Notes under the pieces: model-generated | What the model was told of the DNA's origin: nothing | What the model saw: only the letters and a program-made list of their open reading frames with translations | Databases searched by the model: none | Origin: Pisaster brevispinus | Lineage: Eukaryota; Echinodermata; Asteroidea; Forcipulatida; Asteriidae | Assembly (NCBI GenBank): GCA_023634235.1 | Contig: JAMKCF010000002.1 | Coordinates: forward strand, 10,247,591 to 10,311,590 | DNA: 64,000 nucleotides | Direction: 5' to 3' | Part shown: in pieces, positions 12,916-24,704 of the stretch | Position numbering within the stretch: the first letter of the stretch is position 1 | Layout of the letters: every line of letters begins with the position of its first letter | Position numbers and translations under genes: made by a program

Positions 12916-13138
12916 TCGAGGGTCTCTTCACAATTTTTTTAGCAGCCTCAAGGGTTGGTGGTTCTTCCTCTTCTTCCTTAGCAACCACTTCCTCGTCTTT
13001 CTCTTTGCTCTTCTTATCCTTCTTTCCCTTTTCTTTCTTCTTGGTCTTCTTGTCTTTCTTACTCTCAGCCTCTTCACTGTCCTTCTTAGCTGGCTTCGGG
13101 GAGGATGGCATCTTCTTCTTACCAGCATGCTGGACAGC
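12916..13138 (-). CDS. AFAP1: AFAP1-family exon: Lys-rich block
   Basis: A 223-nt exon, residues 667-740 plus one base. A low-complexity charged segment: GKKKMPSSPKPAKKD, then KDKKTKKKEKGKKDKK, then an acidic run EEVVAKEEEEEPP. Likely disordered; such tracts can bind actin or phospholipid or act as nuclear signals, which is inference. The donor TCGA/gtaagg is strong. If it is not used, the frame runs seven more codons (SKEQDSL) to TGA at 12893-12895, giving a possible shorter product without the coiled coil. Confidence 0.84.
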
Positions 13139-13202
13139 CTGTGATGTTGACCAAAGGAGGTTAAAGAAAGATAACAACATCAGACTATGAGGAGAGGGTC
13201 TA

Positions 13203-13349
13203 GGGGCCGATATCACATAGAGCTAAGATTGATCTTACCTGTGTATCAATCTTAATTGCTAAGCAATGTGTGATGTCACAATGCAATCACTATGGTGATA
13301 CTGACAACTCATCTTACGATGAGTCTCAGTGTTTTGTGAAATTGAACCC
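13203..13349. mobile_element. MITE, GGGGCCGATATCACA family
   Basis: GGGGCCGATATCACATAGAG and CTAAGATTGATCTTA at the left; CTTACGATGAGTCTCAGTG and TTTTGTGAAATTGAACCC at the right form loose inverted ends. Confidence 0.45.
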
Positions 13350-14941
13350 AGGTCACTGACTTTGAATAGATTAACTGATGTCGGAGATGAACTTGGGACG
13401 TCTAGATTGGTGGGAATGTGCTTTGTCATCTTTCTAAAGGAGAAGAAATGTGACTCTGGGGGTGAGGATTAGGGGTGAACTAATGGCATTGACAAATCAG
13501 GGAAAATCATTGACGAAACAACAGCAAATCTGGTTTCTGGAAATAAAACATGCCTTGTGGAGGAATGCAAAGAAAACAAAGACAGCTCTCCTCCACAAAA
13601 CTTGTCTACATGGACACGGCAACAAGTTTTTTTTAGTAAACTAAAACAAATTTTGACTGACATGAACCCAGGACCTCTGTATTTCTTAACTTGTGCTCTG
13701 CCATACCTTTTCTGTACAGGATAATGGCAATGGAAATATGGGACATTTTCATAACTTAGGCATCCTTCAAGAAAATGTCAAGTTTTAATTTTAACAATCT
13801 GTCCTCTGACCGGAAAAAAAGGTTCCATCATGTCCATATACATACATATATATTGGCAGAAAGGTGGGATTTGAGCAAACAAACGTCCACATGTAATTAC
13901 ACATACTGCAAGTGCAATGTCTGACATATTTTTCTGTATTACATTTTTTAGTTTAGTTTTTTTTACTAATTTCTAATAGTTAAGTAGTAAATAATGAATG
14001 AAATACATATTGTATGCAAGTTAATGATTGTGTTAGATTCAAAAGAGAAAATTGATAAAACTATGCTCTAAATTAGAAACAAGTTAGAAATATTAAAAAG
14101 CTGTTTTCATTAGTATGCCATGAGCCAAGGCGATGATCAAGACTGCTGTATGGATGGAAATAGGAAAAAAATGACAATGTATTAAGTCCACATGATGAAA
14201 AATGAGTGGTCTTTGATTGTGACTAAAGTGGACTGCGAGGCGAGGTAGACACAAGAACAAAACGGAACAAATAACAGTATACAAAATCTTCTGCCATAAG
14301 TCACTTCAACACCAATTTTGCGAGGGCGACAGGACATGACTAAAATTGAATGTTAATTTGTTTTCATTAAATCAAAAGTTATTCAGTGTGAAAGTGTGAA
14401 AGTCTGAAAGAATAATTTGAAACCAAAATGGTGGGTTTTGTTTTAGAATTTGGAACATGACCTTATCTTTGACATTTTGTGGGTTAGTTAGTTGAAGTTG
14501 GTCAAATCTCAAGGCTGTTTACATGTATATCAGCTTTAGGCATTTTGTTGTCAAGTTCCAAAACCACTCCAGTTGCAATAGTTGAAAAAACAAAACAACT
14601 CATTGCAGCCATAGGATGTTATCATCCCACTTGTGATAGCGGTTTGTGTTGTGATAGCAGTCAGTAGTGGGATGATGACGCCCTCTGGCAGTGATGAATT
14701 TTGTTTGCAAACCACTACAACTGGAGCATCTTGGAACCAAGACTAGGTATTTTGTACAAGCCACTTGCAGCTGCTTTGCTGTATTACAAGTTTAGCAATT
14801 GGTACCAATCCAACCCTTTTTGTGGGGTGTGACATTATGCTTGTGTGTTGAAACAACAATTCTGATTAGATGGAAACTATGACGAATCTACCAGTGTTGA
14901 TGTGAAATGTCGTCTTGTAGCCAGAGCTACACCAAACTCAC
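13350..14941. other. Intron without coding signal
   Basis: Unclassified AT-rich intron. A roughly symmetric GTGATAGC...GTGATAGCAG patch is at 14634-14670. No supported feature. Confidence 0.6.
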
Positions 14942-15058
14942 TTTAAAGTAACCTCGTTTTTTCTTTTCAGGTTTAGGGGTCGGCGGTGGAGAAGTCTGAG
15001 CTTCGTCTAATAATTCCAGGTACAGATCTTCGTCAATGACTTTGGCTACGCTGATGAA
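14942..15058 (-). CDS. AFAP1: AFAP1-family exon: Tyr cassette 3
   Basis: A 117-nt exon, residues 628-666, phase 0-0. IDEDLYLELLDEAQTSPPP carries an acidic Tyr motif, then TPKPEKKKRGYFK up to the donor gtgagt. The TxPKPE...YxxFK order repeats that of cassette 1, so it looks like a third, more diverged member of the set. Acceptor CATGCTTTAG. Confidence 0.8.
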
Positions 15059-15221
15059 CTAAAGCATGCAACAAGCAAATGAAGTAGCGACAGAAACAAC
15101 CAAATAAGAGCTTTTATATATAGTTACAAGCATTTTGAACGCAAAGGCAAAGCAGTTGTGGTAAATGGACAGACAAAACTCCAGCAAAAGGATCATTGTC
15201 ACAGGGCTTTAAGACGAAGGG

Positions 15222-15400
15222 TGATTGGGAGATTTCATTGGAGCTCCAATCACGGTGAAGGTATATCCTGATCGGGATAGTTTTATTGTTGAGGATCATG
15301 ACAAGGTTTCAAGATTAGGGACAATTGATATCCTCATTGGGAGTAGAGAGTTCCAATCAGGGTGAAGGTATACGCCAAGTGGGATCTTGATGCTTCTTCT
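15222..15400. repeat. Diverged two-copy repeat
   Basis: GAGCTCCAATCACGGTGAAG at about 15239 and GAGTTCCAATCAGGGTGAAG at about 15347 are each followed by GTATA and a GATCGGGAT/GTGGGATC step. Confidence 0.5.
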
Positions 15401-15867
15401 GTTGTCCACAGGTCCCCATTTGGGAACTTCTAGGATCCTCATACATGTATATCCCAATTGAGTGACATAAACTGTAGTGACCTTGTTAGCCAGAGATGTT
15501 AGTACAGATTTAAATGGGTGCCTCTACAGCAAACTGAAGTTTAAAAACACTTTCCATTCACTGCAAACAAAATTGGTTAAAACATCATTTAAATTCACAC
15601 AAAATACAGACAAAAATAGGTTGTAAAACTAATATCAAGGATGTCATTAGTAATAATATGTTTTCTAACTAACATTTTCCAGCAAATTTAAAAACAACAT
15701 TAAAAAACGGCAAAATGTTGGCCTACACGCCGTTTATGGCTGCTGTCTCTTTACACAAACGTTGCACACTGATACTGTCTGCCCATGATCTGCCATTTTG
15801 GGCGTCTAATTGCTTTCAATGAAATGCCAAAACCACATGGCTTCAAGATGGCTGACGGCCTACAGAC

Positions 15868-16045
15868 CTTTCTTTTGCAATGTCACAGCCCGAGTTTTTG
15901 CCAACCGAGATTGGAAAACTATGGGAAGCCATAAATGCAAAGCGGAAACGGATAGCCACAGGTTGTAACAATGTGCTCACACAAGTATAACAAATAGGGT
16001 TGAATTTGTTGGAAACAAAGCAACCACTCATGGGCTGTATTTTTT
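15868..16045 (-). repeat. Dispersed repeat B, copy 3
   Basis: Reverse orientation: GGAAAACTATGGGAAGCCAT, AGGTTGTAACAATG and TTGTTGGAAACAAAGCAACC. Beyond it, 16120-16440 is unclassified and has GCTTCAAAATGGCTGACAG-type text also at 15840. Confidence 0.5.
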
Positions 16046-16950
16046 TATATGAAAATTTGCAAAAATGTTGAATTTGGTCACAACATCTGTACACGCCATT
16101 GAATGCTTTGCAAACACTCGGCCATCCATGCCAGCCAGCGCAGTTTGTTTATCAACAGGTCTATTGAAGAGTCTTGGCTACGGCTCTGGGTTAAGCCTCA
16201 ACAGCCATTTTGAATGTCTATGCCAAAGGCACAAGGCTTCAAAATGGCTGACAGAGTCTAAGCCAGAGTTGAGCTACAGTTGTAAATATGGCCATGTCCG
16301 AACTGGCAGCTGTGGCTGTTGCTTAGACTGTTGCCAAGGACAGCCTGATGCTTCAATGCATGTTACCATGGTGATCCAGCCACAGCCGCTAAATCGAAAT
16401 TGGCCGAAAAACTCAAAGAATAAACAGAGTATCTACCATGCTGTTACAGGTTTTTTCTATCAATTCAGTTATTTCTAAAAGGACAGCTGTAATGTTATTG
16501 GTCAATTCAGCTTGCCATGCAATGCTCTGTATGTTTGCATACTATGATTTCAGCATCTATTATTGGTCAATGTTTAAACTGTAGGCCTACGGAGAACGAT
16601 GTGATTGGTCAAACAGCTGTGCATGCATTTTATTATCAGATAACGAGGAAAAGGTTTTTCAAATATCATCCAGGGAAAATGTTCACACCTCTACGGAATA
16701 AAGCTCCTAATTTTGCCCAATGACCATATTTTGACTGCATAAGGGCACTTTTACTTGCAAATTTCCTTGCATCAAAATTACAGATTTATCTTGTTTTGAC
16801 TGGCTGTATGTTTTTATGTCCGAATAAATAAAATAACAACAATGGGAAAAACAGAGTTTGTTTTACTTATTCACTTCAGGTAAATTTGGTCCACACATGC
16901 CCTCAAAAATACTGCAATCTTCATACATGTCATAACGCACAAAAACTACA

Positions 16951-17141
16951 AAAAGGTGCTCAGCACAGAAAATATAATCCTTAGCAGAAGCAGGTTACCA
17001 GCTAAACCGCTGTAAATTCACATCCGTGTGAATGGTGCCCTGCTTGCTCATTTTCCCCGCTTTTTTTCCTTCTTTTTGCTAGTGAAATAAATCTGCTAAG
17101 CAAGAGTTTCTGCTGAGGACAGCTTCATGAAATTGGTCCCT
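16951..17141. mobile_element. MITE, diverged GGGCCCAATTTC family
   Basis: Contains GGTGCTCAGCACAG, CAGGTTACCAGCTAAACCGC and ends AGCTTCATGAAATTGGTCCC. Confidence 0.45.
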
Positions 17142-17414
17142 TGAGCTAAATTAGTGGAGGGAAAAAAACGTTCATAGAACCTGAACATTTTTCAGGCGAC
17201 AAGTTCAGAAGAAGAGCTTGATCCGAATCTTGCATCTTGCCAGCCATGAACTAACTTTGTATGTTTTTGTTAAAACTAAAACTTGATTAGCGAAATAGAA
17301 CTCATGCAGTTTTCTCCAGCTGTTTTTTTTTTTCTTCTTTCTTTCCTTTTCTCTGTTAATATGTGAGTCGCAAAATGCATAGAGGCTCCATCAATCTGGA
17401 ATAAAAAAACTCAC

Positions 17415-17543
17415 AACTTTGAAGTTTTGATAAATTGAAATTTTTCTCCCGGTCGGGACTTGTAAGTGTTCATCTGGTTTGCAGTTTTGATAGTCTGCAT
17501 AGTCGTAGATGAGATCGTCCTGGTGTTCCTGCTGTTTGGGCCG
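17415..17543 (-). CDS. AFAP1: AFAP1-family exon: Tyr cassette 2 (YDYADY)
   Basis: A 129-nt exon, residues 585-627, phase 0-0. HQDDLIYDYADYQNCKPD resembles the YDYIDV/YDYVDV tyrosine motifs of the AFAP family. It ends SIYQNFKV at gtgagt, matching cassette 1 at seven of eight residues. Acceptor CTGGTTGTAG. It could be included or skipped without breaking the frame. Confidence 0.8.
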
Positions 17544-19732
17544 CTACAACCAGAGAAATTGGTTTTATTAAATTACATTAATTGGTTTACTTACTTGTCT
17601 ATACATTTTTAAGGCTGTACAAAACACACAGCATTATACCTTTATGGTAGAAATACAAAAGATTACCAAGACAGGAATAATATGCTCACCACAAATATCT
17701 GACAATTAAAAAGACAAAATTCCAATACAAAATGAAAACGAGTTGCAGCCGTTTGGATCACTGCATCGTACGCAGTGCCGAGCGAGGTATGTGGGAGTTA
17801 GATGCACTATCCAATAGGGTGCCATACTTGTAGATAAACAATTGCTATGGTTAGACAATGGTTTAGTGTATTTAGTGCAACAAAACAGTCACAAGATAAT
17901 TCTTCAAACCTCTGTGAAAAAAGCCCCAAACAATCCACCAGCCAAAATCCTCAGTGTTAGACCTGTGTTTATGTAGACCCGACTGCTGGCAACTTCTCTC
18001 TTTTAAAGGTGTTTGCCAAATTGAGATCCATTGCTGACAAAAAGTTCGTAACCAAGAACCAAATTGTAGGGGGCATGTTGAAATGATGCCACTTCAACCT
18101 TTTGGTAAACCCTGGACCCTGGACAGATTTCAGGAGGCTTCTGTGGAAACACCCTCAATGTTAGAGACTGAAGTACATGTAGAATCAAAGAGCATGATTT
18201 ATTTTTATCTGAAGAAATTAAAAGCTCTGTTTTTTTTTCTACCGGGCAGATTTAGAAAACAAGTCTGAAGTCAGAAAAAAAGAAAAACAAATCTCATTCC
18301 CAAACCTCAAGCATTCAAGCAACCTAAAATATTTGCAGGATCAGAGCTGCAGCTGAATTTTAGTTAACTCCCCCATTCCAGCAGTTTAGGCAAACAATCC
18401 CAATCAAATTGATACACAAGAAAGCTCAGTCGTAAAAATTAGATAATCCAGGGCAAAGGCGTTACAAATTTGCAAAAGAATGAATGCTTTCCCTAAGACA
18501 ATATGAATGTATTAGTTTTGAGTTAGAAACAAAATTAATCCAAAGACAATTTTATGGAAAGAAGCCAAGAAGCCTTATCGTATTTTCGACAGCTAAAGCT
18601 AACTTTTTACAGCCTGAAAAATAAGCAGAGCAAAAGAGTTTTGGGTTTAAACGAAGTATAACTTTGCTTAGCGCTAATTTGCTATAAACCAGTCACAATC
18701 TGTGTTCACTACTGGATAGTTTGGCTGGTAACCCATATGTGCTTAGAAAACCTTTCTGTGCACTCAGCTGGATTACAAAGCGATTCCAGACAAATTTTAA
18801 CCCTCCTACTGTTTGCCTGTTCAAAATCATCTATAATATCATGTGGGGGATTTATCTGTTCAGTACACACATGTACATACACAGTGACAATAAGTAGCTG
18901 CACACAGTTGCGCCATCATACATACATGTAGTACACAAACTGTGCAGATAACAGGTTTTGAATGGTATTTCAACTCTCTAGAAATTGTTATTGAAAGTAG
19001 GAGGGCTAACTATTATCTGAAAGTTAGCATTAAATGTTCATAGTATGATCAAGTTTGATAAATATAAAACAAAACAAAATAAATGTTTTATGACTTTGTT
19101 TCTCGTTAAAATAATCAAATGTTCACTAAAACTTTTCAAAAGCTATGAAAAACATTTGTCACAGACCACCGCAAAATGAGAGTTAGTTTAACATCTGAAA
19201 ATTTTAATTTTGTGATAGGATAAAAGCAGAGGTGCTCAGTGTTAAAGCATTTAAAATTAGACTTTTGTGGGAAAAAGACAAGACTGCATATCTAAAGATG
19301 ACCAAAGTAGAATGTATCAGTTAAAATTTTTTTTAAAATGCTTTATCGAAAAGTGCTTTTCGTTGAGTCAAATTGTAACCTTAAGATTTCAACCAAAAGG
19401 TTACGAGTGAAATTTGTGAACTTAGTGTCAAAAAATATTGCGCTTTAAACAAATGAGTGCCCCCACAATGCTGCTGCCACCACCTGCGGGAAAATCTACA
19501 CACAAGCATGTCTATAAAAATAACATGAAAAAGCACTTGGGGAAGTGGTCGGGGGAGGCGGTTGGGGGAGATCTGTAATATTACCCTTTGGTCAAATCAA
19601 GACAAACTATTTCATCTACAAAAAGATCATCTTTTAGGATACAACCACCTTTGTGTTTTTAAAGCTTTTACAGGTGTTGTTAGCTTTATCAAAGAAAAGG
19701 CTACGCTTTGCAATTCTCTACAACGAACTCAC
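17544..19732. other. Intron without coding signal
   Basis: Holds one diverged MITE piece (about 18655-18740, GCTTAGCGCTAATTTGC and GGCTGGTAACCC). The remainder is unclassified. Confidence 0.5.
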
Positions 19733-19825
19733 AATTTTGAAGTTTTGATAAATGGAACCGGATTCTGGTTTTGGTGAAGTAGGTTCAGCAGAAAGTTGTA
19801 CATCGTCGTAGAATTCATCCATATG
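19733..19825 (-). CDS. AFAP1: AFAP1-family exon: Tyr cassette 1 (YDDV)
   Basis: A 93-nt exon, residues 554-584, phase 0-0. MDEFYDDVQL carries the YDDV motif also found after PH2 in AFAP1, AFAP1L1 and AFAP1L2, a likely SH2-docking tyrosine. It continues PTSPKPESGS and ends SIYQNFKI at the donor gtgagt. The last bases and donor are nearly identical to the end of the next exon, which suggests exon duplication. Because it is phase 0-0, skipping it would keep the frame. Confidence 0.8.
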
Positions 19826-19998
19826 CTAGAGTTGGACACAAAATTCCACTTAAAAATATGCTCAACTTGAGAAGTTAAACAGTCTCATTAATTAACTTAT
19901 TATGATGACACACATAACTTAAACAGACCATTCATAGACCCTATCACTGAAGGAATGGCCAGTTGTGCAATCCGGGGCACTTCCTGGCAGGCAAAATA

Positions 19999-20171
19999 AT
20001 AGACCTTATGCACATGATGTCATATCAGTAGGGCGCCCTCACCTAGAGGTCAAAATGAGGTTGTTCATTGGCCAATCCTGTGCGCCGCGCGTAGAAATCT
20101 GTGCGCATCCATTGTTTCGCCACCATTTTACCTTAGATGGCGGCTGGATAATGTCAATGCATAAGGTCTAT
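19999..20171. mobile_element. MITE, ATAGACCTTATGCA family
   Basis: Inverted ends ATAGACCTTATGCA and TGCATAAGGTCTAT. The interior GGGCGCCCTCACCTAGAGGT and ATTGGCCAATC recurs at the very end of the window (about 63945-63995). Confidence 0.65.
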
Positions 20172-20870
20172 ACAGGTTAATCATATAGGCAGGAGAAACT
20201 GTACATTTTGTATCATAACAACTGTACAACAAGAAATCAAGAAATGTAAAAAACCCAAACAAAACAGTTAAAAAGGTTTGAGCGTTGCCTCTCTTTTTCA
20301 CCAAAATTTGAACATTTCTTCAAAATTGTTAAGATTATGTGTTGTCCTCCTTCGCTGTGTACAAATCGTGTCAGAAGGTCCCATTTTCATGGCAATGCTT
20401 AATAATGTGCTTACAGTGCCCTATAAAGCATGTGATTCTGTGGGCTGTAAGCTAAGGAGATCACGGTAAACATTGCTATGAAATTAGGCCCTGTTGGTCC
20501 TGGCTTTGTGGATCTTTTGTTAACAATTGATGTCCCAGATTTCAAGGTATATTCTTATAGGGAAGGCAAGAAACCAGTTAAATGTGATTTAGTAACACTT
20601 GAAAAATCTGGTATTTTTAAAAAAAATTTTTTACGGAGTTGAACCAAAATCAGTGCACAAGGGTTGGAATATAAATGATCGGGGCAATGGTCAGAATTTG
20701 ATAAAAATCTTGACGTGCTCCCAATATATTTATTTATTAACCATTTTAAATGTAAACAAGTAAAGTACCATCTTGACCTAAACTTATTTCCATGAGAAAA
20801 AACAAAAGTTGTTATCTCCAACACAATTAACAACTTGCAGTGTGCTAACAATAAAAGGATCTTTTCTCAA

Positions 20871-21192
20871 CCCTGGAATTTCATCTTGAAGAGGGCAAGG
20901 CCATTTTCATTTTGCAAAGGGCACTTCCACTGGAAAATCTATGGGAAACCTTTGAAGGGGCACCAGGGCCAAGAGGAATACTAAAATTTAAACCTTACCA
21001 CCAAAAACACAGAATGCAACTTCAAACAACAACAGGCCTCAAATTAACCCACGGCACACACCCGTGGTGCCCTGTGCTTTTGCTGTGGTGCCCTTTGCAA
21101 AGTTCCAATACAAATTTAAATTTTCCTCATAGAGTGCCCCTAACCAGAGGAAAATTGCCGCGCCCCTTCAAGGGCAAAGCTCAAGGCCTGTA
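20871..21192. mobile_element. Two adjacent GGCCTG-type MITE pieces
   Basis: 20871-20981 has CCTGGAATTTCATCTTGAAG and GGGCAAGGCCATTTTCATTT. 21032-21192 has its own inverted ends CAGGCCTCAAATT and CTCAAGGCCTG with GTGCCCTTTGCAAAGTTCCA inside. Confidence 0.55.
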
Positions 21193-21296
21193 ACAACGAT
21201 TCAATAATGTGCTGAATTATGAAATCTCTTGGTGTTTATCATTCAAAATGGAATAGACTGTTGAGGCTTTAACAAAGGAATTTATCTTCTTTTTAC

Positions 21297-21449
21297 CTGG
21301 TCAGCTCCTTCTCCTCCCTGTTTCTCAAAGGCCTTCAAGATGTTCGATACCATCCCCCGCTGTGTGGTCGAGGTTTCCTTCTTCTGGCCCTGCGTCATTT
21401 CTTCCATGAACTTCTTCAGAAGATGGCCCATGTCTAGAGGATTCAAGGC
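21297..21449 (-). CDS. AFAP1: AFAP1-family exon: PH2 closing helix and amphipathic linker
   Basis: A 153-nt exon, residues 503-553, phase 0 at both ends. ALNPLDMGHLLKKFMEEM aligns with the EASSSEDMGRWIGILLAE helix that ends PH2 in AFAP1, but the Trp typical of the PH C-terminal helix is absent here (HLL replaces RWI). A Gln- and Lys-rich stretch and a second helix (MVSNILKAFEKQGGEG) follow. Acceptor AATCTTCTAG, donor CAG/gtaaaa. Confidence 0.87.
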
Positions 21450-22093
21450 CTAGAAGATTGAACAAACAAAAAGCAAGAATTTAAAAGCAGGGTCTTGGAT
21501 CGGTAAATACTCTGACAATAAAAACTTGCTGCAGCTGTTCATAGTATAAACTATTTTGAGAAAGAATTCCCTTCGAAATACTATGGTTTATGATTCATGA
21601 GAAACGATTAATAAATCGTTTCTCAGATTTTTTAAGGGTTGGTGGACGTAAATGCTGCGGCCAGAGATGCAGCTGGTACCTAACTAAACGTGGATTGGTA
21701 CTAAACGTGGATTGATTGGACGTTCATGTAAAAGTACCATGATAGATTTTTTTCTGTTTTCTCAGCAAGTAGACATTGTATTCAACTGAAACTAAACATG
21801 TGACTTTTATTGTATCTTTCTGTATAAATTTGCCTATAAATAAACAAAAAAACAGTTAGTGGCCTGACGTTTCGACCCTAGCAGAGTCTTTCTCGAAGGC
21901 TAAATAACAAACAAGACTACAAACATAAACAGGTATACTGGTGTAACAAAAGCAGTCAAGTGGAAATAGATGATAGAGATGAAAAAACATAGGCAAAGCA
22001 GGAGGCTGAACAGAGAGGAGGGTAACAAAAAAGGGGGGTTTGCGGGAAGGAATAAGCATAACGTTGACAAAAACAATCACATAATTACACTAA

Positions 22094-22492
22094 GTTTTTA
22101 TATAGCACTTTATCACACCCGGGCATATCAAAGCACTCAGTATTGTTTCCTGCAAGGTATGCAGAGCTACGTGTTGTAATATGAGACCTATTCCTCAATA
22201 GCACCATGTAATGGTTTCCAAGGTACTGTGGCGCAATATGCAGCCAATCAAACCAGGAACACCGGGGTGAACTCCTTCTCTTTACAATAAGTGCACTGGG
22301 TTCTTTTACATGCATTAACAACACACAGGACCTACAGCTTTACATCCCATTCGAAGGACGCATCATTAAGGGTTAAGTGTCTTGCTTGTGGACACTAGTG
22401 TTACAACCGGGACTCGAACCCACACTCTGCTAATCAGAAACACAAGAGCTTGAGTCCGATGCTCTTTTCCGCTCGGCCATACACACCACAAG
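22094..22492 (-). mobile_element. SINE family S1, near full-length
   Basis: Minus-orientation copy. The head has a tRNA Leu/Ser-like A box (GCCGAG...) and B box GGTTCGAGTCC, then GTTTCTGATTAGCAGAG, then a body ending in the AGCACTTTATCAC region. At least nine copies or pieces of this family occur in the window. Confidence 0.7.
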
Positions 22493-23017
22493 GAGACACT
22501 GTTTTCAGCTGAAACTTTCACATGTAACTTTTACTGTATCTTTCTTTATAATTTGGTCTAAAAAAAAGCATTACGTTGACAAAACCCAGTCTTTGACCCT
22601 ACCTTTAAAGTTGAATTGCAATAATAATAATAATAATAATAACACTAATATTAAACAAATCTTGCATAACACCTTTCACAAACCTGACAACATTAGAAGT
22701 TCAGAACAAGAGACACATAATGGAGTGAAAGGCGTATGCGGACTGTTGAATTGACGGGGTCCAGGGTCAAGCTGCCAAGACCCCTGTCAGGGTCAAGAAC
22801 TTTGGGCTCATTCTGACCTGCAGAACCTGACCTCTGACTTGTAAATTATCAATTTTATGTAGCTGACAATTAGATAATCTTGCTTAAAAAATGTATCTGC
22901 TAAGCAAACATTGTTGGGAACCTGTTACATCCCCATGTACGTTACATAGAATTTGAGCCAGTGACCCATTTCTGCACGTAGCAGATTTTGTTGTGACAGA
23001 GTTTCATAAAAAGTTAC

Positions 23018-23241
23018 CTCAACAAAAATGAGAATCTCGCCATCTTTCGAGATTTTCATGGACCCTTTTCTCTTGGCTTCCTTCTGTCCAGCTAGCATCA
23101 TCTCCCGTCCCTCCAGGGGAAACTTGAACTGCGAGACGTCTCCGTCCTCCGTATAGCACGTCAAATAACCTTTCTCGATAGTGATGAACTTCTTTCGCCA
23201 TTTTGACTCGCCGTATTTTGCTCCCATCACGTTGATGTAAC
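23018..23241 (-). CDS. AFAP1: AFAP1-family exon: PH domain 2, beta-strands
   Basis: A 224-nt exon, residues 429-502. GYINVMGAKYGESKWRKKF matches the GYLNVL...WRERW opening of AFAP1 PH2. Further strands follow (TIEKGYLTCYTEDGD, PLEGREMMLA, GSMKISKDGEILIFVE). Acceptor TTTCCTACAG, donor GAG/gtaact. The variable loop carries an unusual basic run, AGQKEAKRKGS. The closing helix is in the next exon. Confidence 0.9.
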
Positions 23242-24018
23242 CTGTAGGAAACAAATAATTGTTGTTTGAGCTGTGTTGGGTTTCCTGCATATGTACATTC
23301 CCCGAGCTAATTGGTGATACTTACAGCTTAAAAGAGTCTTAATTATAAATGTGTATAAACTACGCACAGCAGGTCATTTAAAGGTCAAATGAACTAGGAA
23401 TTGCTTTACAGTGTAAACTATAAAACCTGCACACAATACCCTGAAATGGGAATTTGTTTTCCAAAATCTTTTGAAGGTTTAAAAAAATATAAACAACATT
23501 TAGGGTGAAGCTTGCGCCCTCTAAGAGAGACTAGAGTTGTGTCGGAGACCTACATTGAAGGAACAAGCCATCAGGCGGCCTGCGGTGATCAATACCAGCG
23601 TATCTGCACACTTTAAAAAGTCAAATTTAAGACCTTTTTAAGACCCTTTTAATGCTACACTTCAGAAAAACTAAGACGAAAAATAAGTAAAAAAGGAGGA
23701 GAGAAACAGCTATACCCACTCACGCTTATTGTTACCTACTGTATCTACACACGGTGTTGTTTGGTTCTTTACGAGCCAATAAGAAAATTCAGCACACGCT
23801 TCAGCCAATTCTTTTTAGCCCTCAAATAACTGAATTTAATACTTTTTCAGGCCTTAAATTTGGATAGTACAATTTTAAGATTTTTAAATACTTTTTAAGG
23901 ATCCGCAGAAACCCTGGATACATGTGGATGTGATACAATGTGTGCACTTATGTAACTTCATGTGCACTGAGTTAGGTCCAGACAAATCTCTTGCTATATG
24001 GCTTTGGTTACGCGGAAA

Positions 24019-24105
24019 ATGCCCTCAAAGCGTATTGTTGCTGGTTGCAGCAATACTTCTAAGGATGATGTCAGTCTGCACAGATTCCCATCACATACAA
24101 AATAG
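24019..24105 (+). pseudogene. THAP-domain N-terminal fragment
   Basis: ATG opens a 28-residue frame ending in TAG at 24103-24105. It reads MPSKRIVAGCSNTSKDDVSL followed by HRFP, which is the classic start of a THAP C2CH finger: the first Cys, a Ser-Asn-rich loop, then a hydrophobic strand and FP. The second Cys, the C-x2-H pair and the AVPTIF box are not found downstream. It is therefore an orphan fragment inside an intron, probably left by a THAP gene or a P-like transposon. Confidence 0.65.
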
Positions 24106-24241
24106 CCACCAACTTAGACAGAAGCATCCACAGGAAATTAGTTAAAAGCGTTCTTCTTCTCTTGAGTTGTTGCTCATGATCATTACATCAGGGCAGCCAT
24201 TTGTCGGCCATCTTCTTGATGGTGGAACCAGGGATTCCAGT

Positions 24242-24393
24242 CCAATGGGAGACTTTTGGGATGCTAGGTGGCAGTAGATTTACCAGGTGAAATCATTTGT
24301 TTTCCGTAATGTGCACATACTCACAACTGTGTAAACAATGGAAGTTTACCTGGTATGTCTGCTGCCACCTAGAGTTCCAAAGTCTCCCATTGG
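24242..24393. mobile_element. MITE, CCAATGGGAGACTTT family
   Basis: Inverted ends CCAATGGGAGACTTTTGGG and CCAAAGTCTCCCATTGG, then GCTAGGTGGCAGTAGATTTA against CTGCTGCCACCTAG inside. Confidence 0.7.
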
Positions 24394-24704
24394 GCCCATT
24401 GGGGGGAGAGTAAAGGGGCCAGCTGTCAATTATGTGGTTGGCTGTCTGTGTCTCTTCGCATTCGCATGGAGGAAGGTGCCAACTTCCTCCAGTGCATGCA
24501 AGAAGCAACTACTCTCATCATCATTTACTGTAAGCCTTACTTTCAATTTAAGCTTCTCCAATTTATAAAAAATTCCACGTAAACACCGAGATTGCACAAG
24601 CCTGTATATAACTACCCCTATTTTTTGGAAGCATACTTGTTATCACTATTTCTTTAAGAATTGTAAAGGCCCAAGTTTTTCATGAGATGATGTTTCAAAC
24701 TAAC

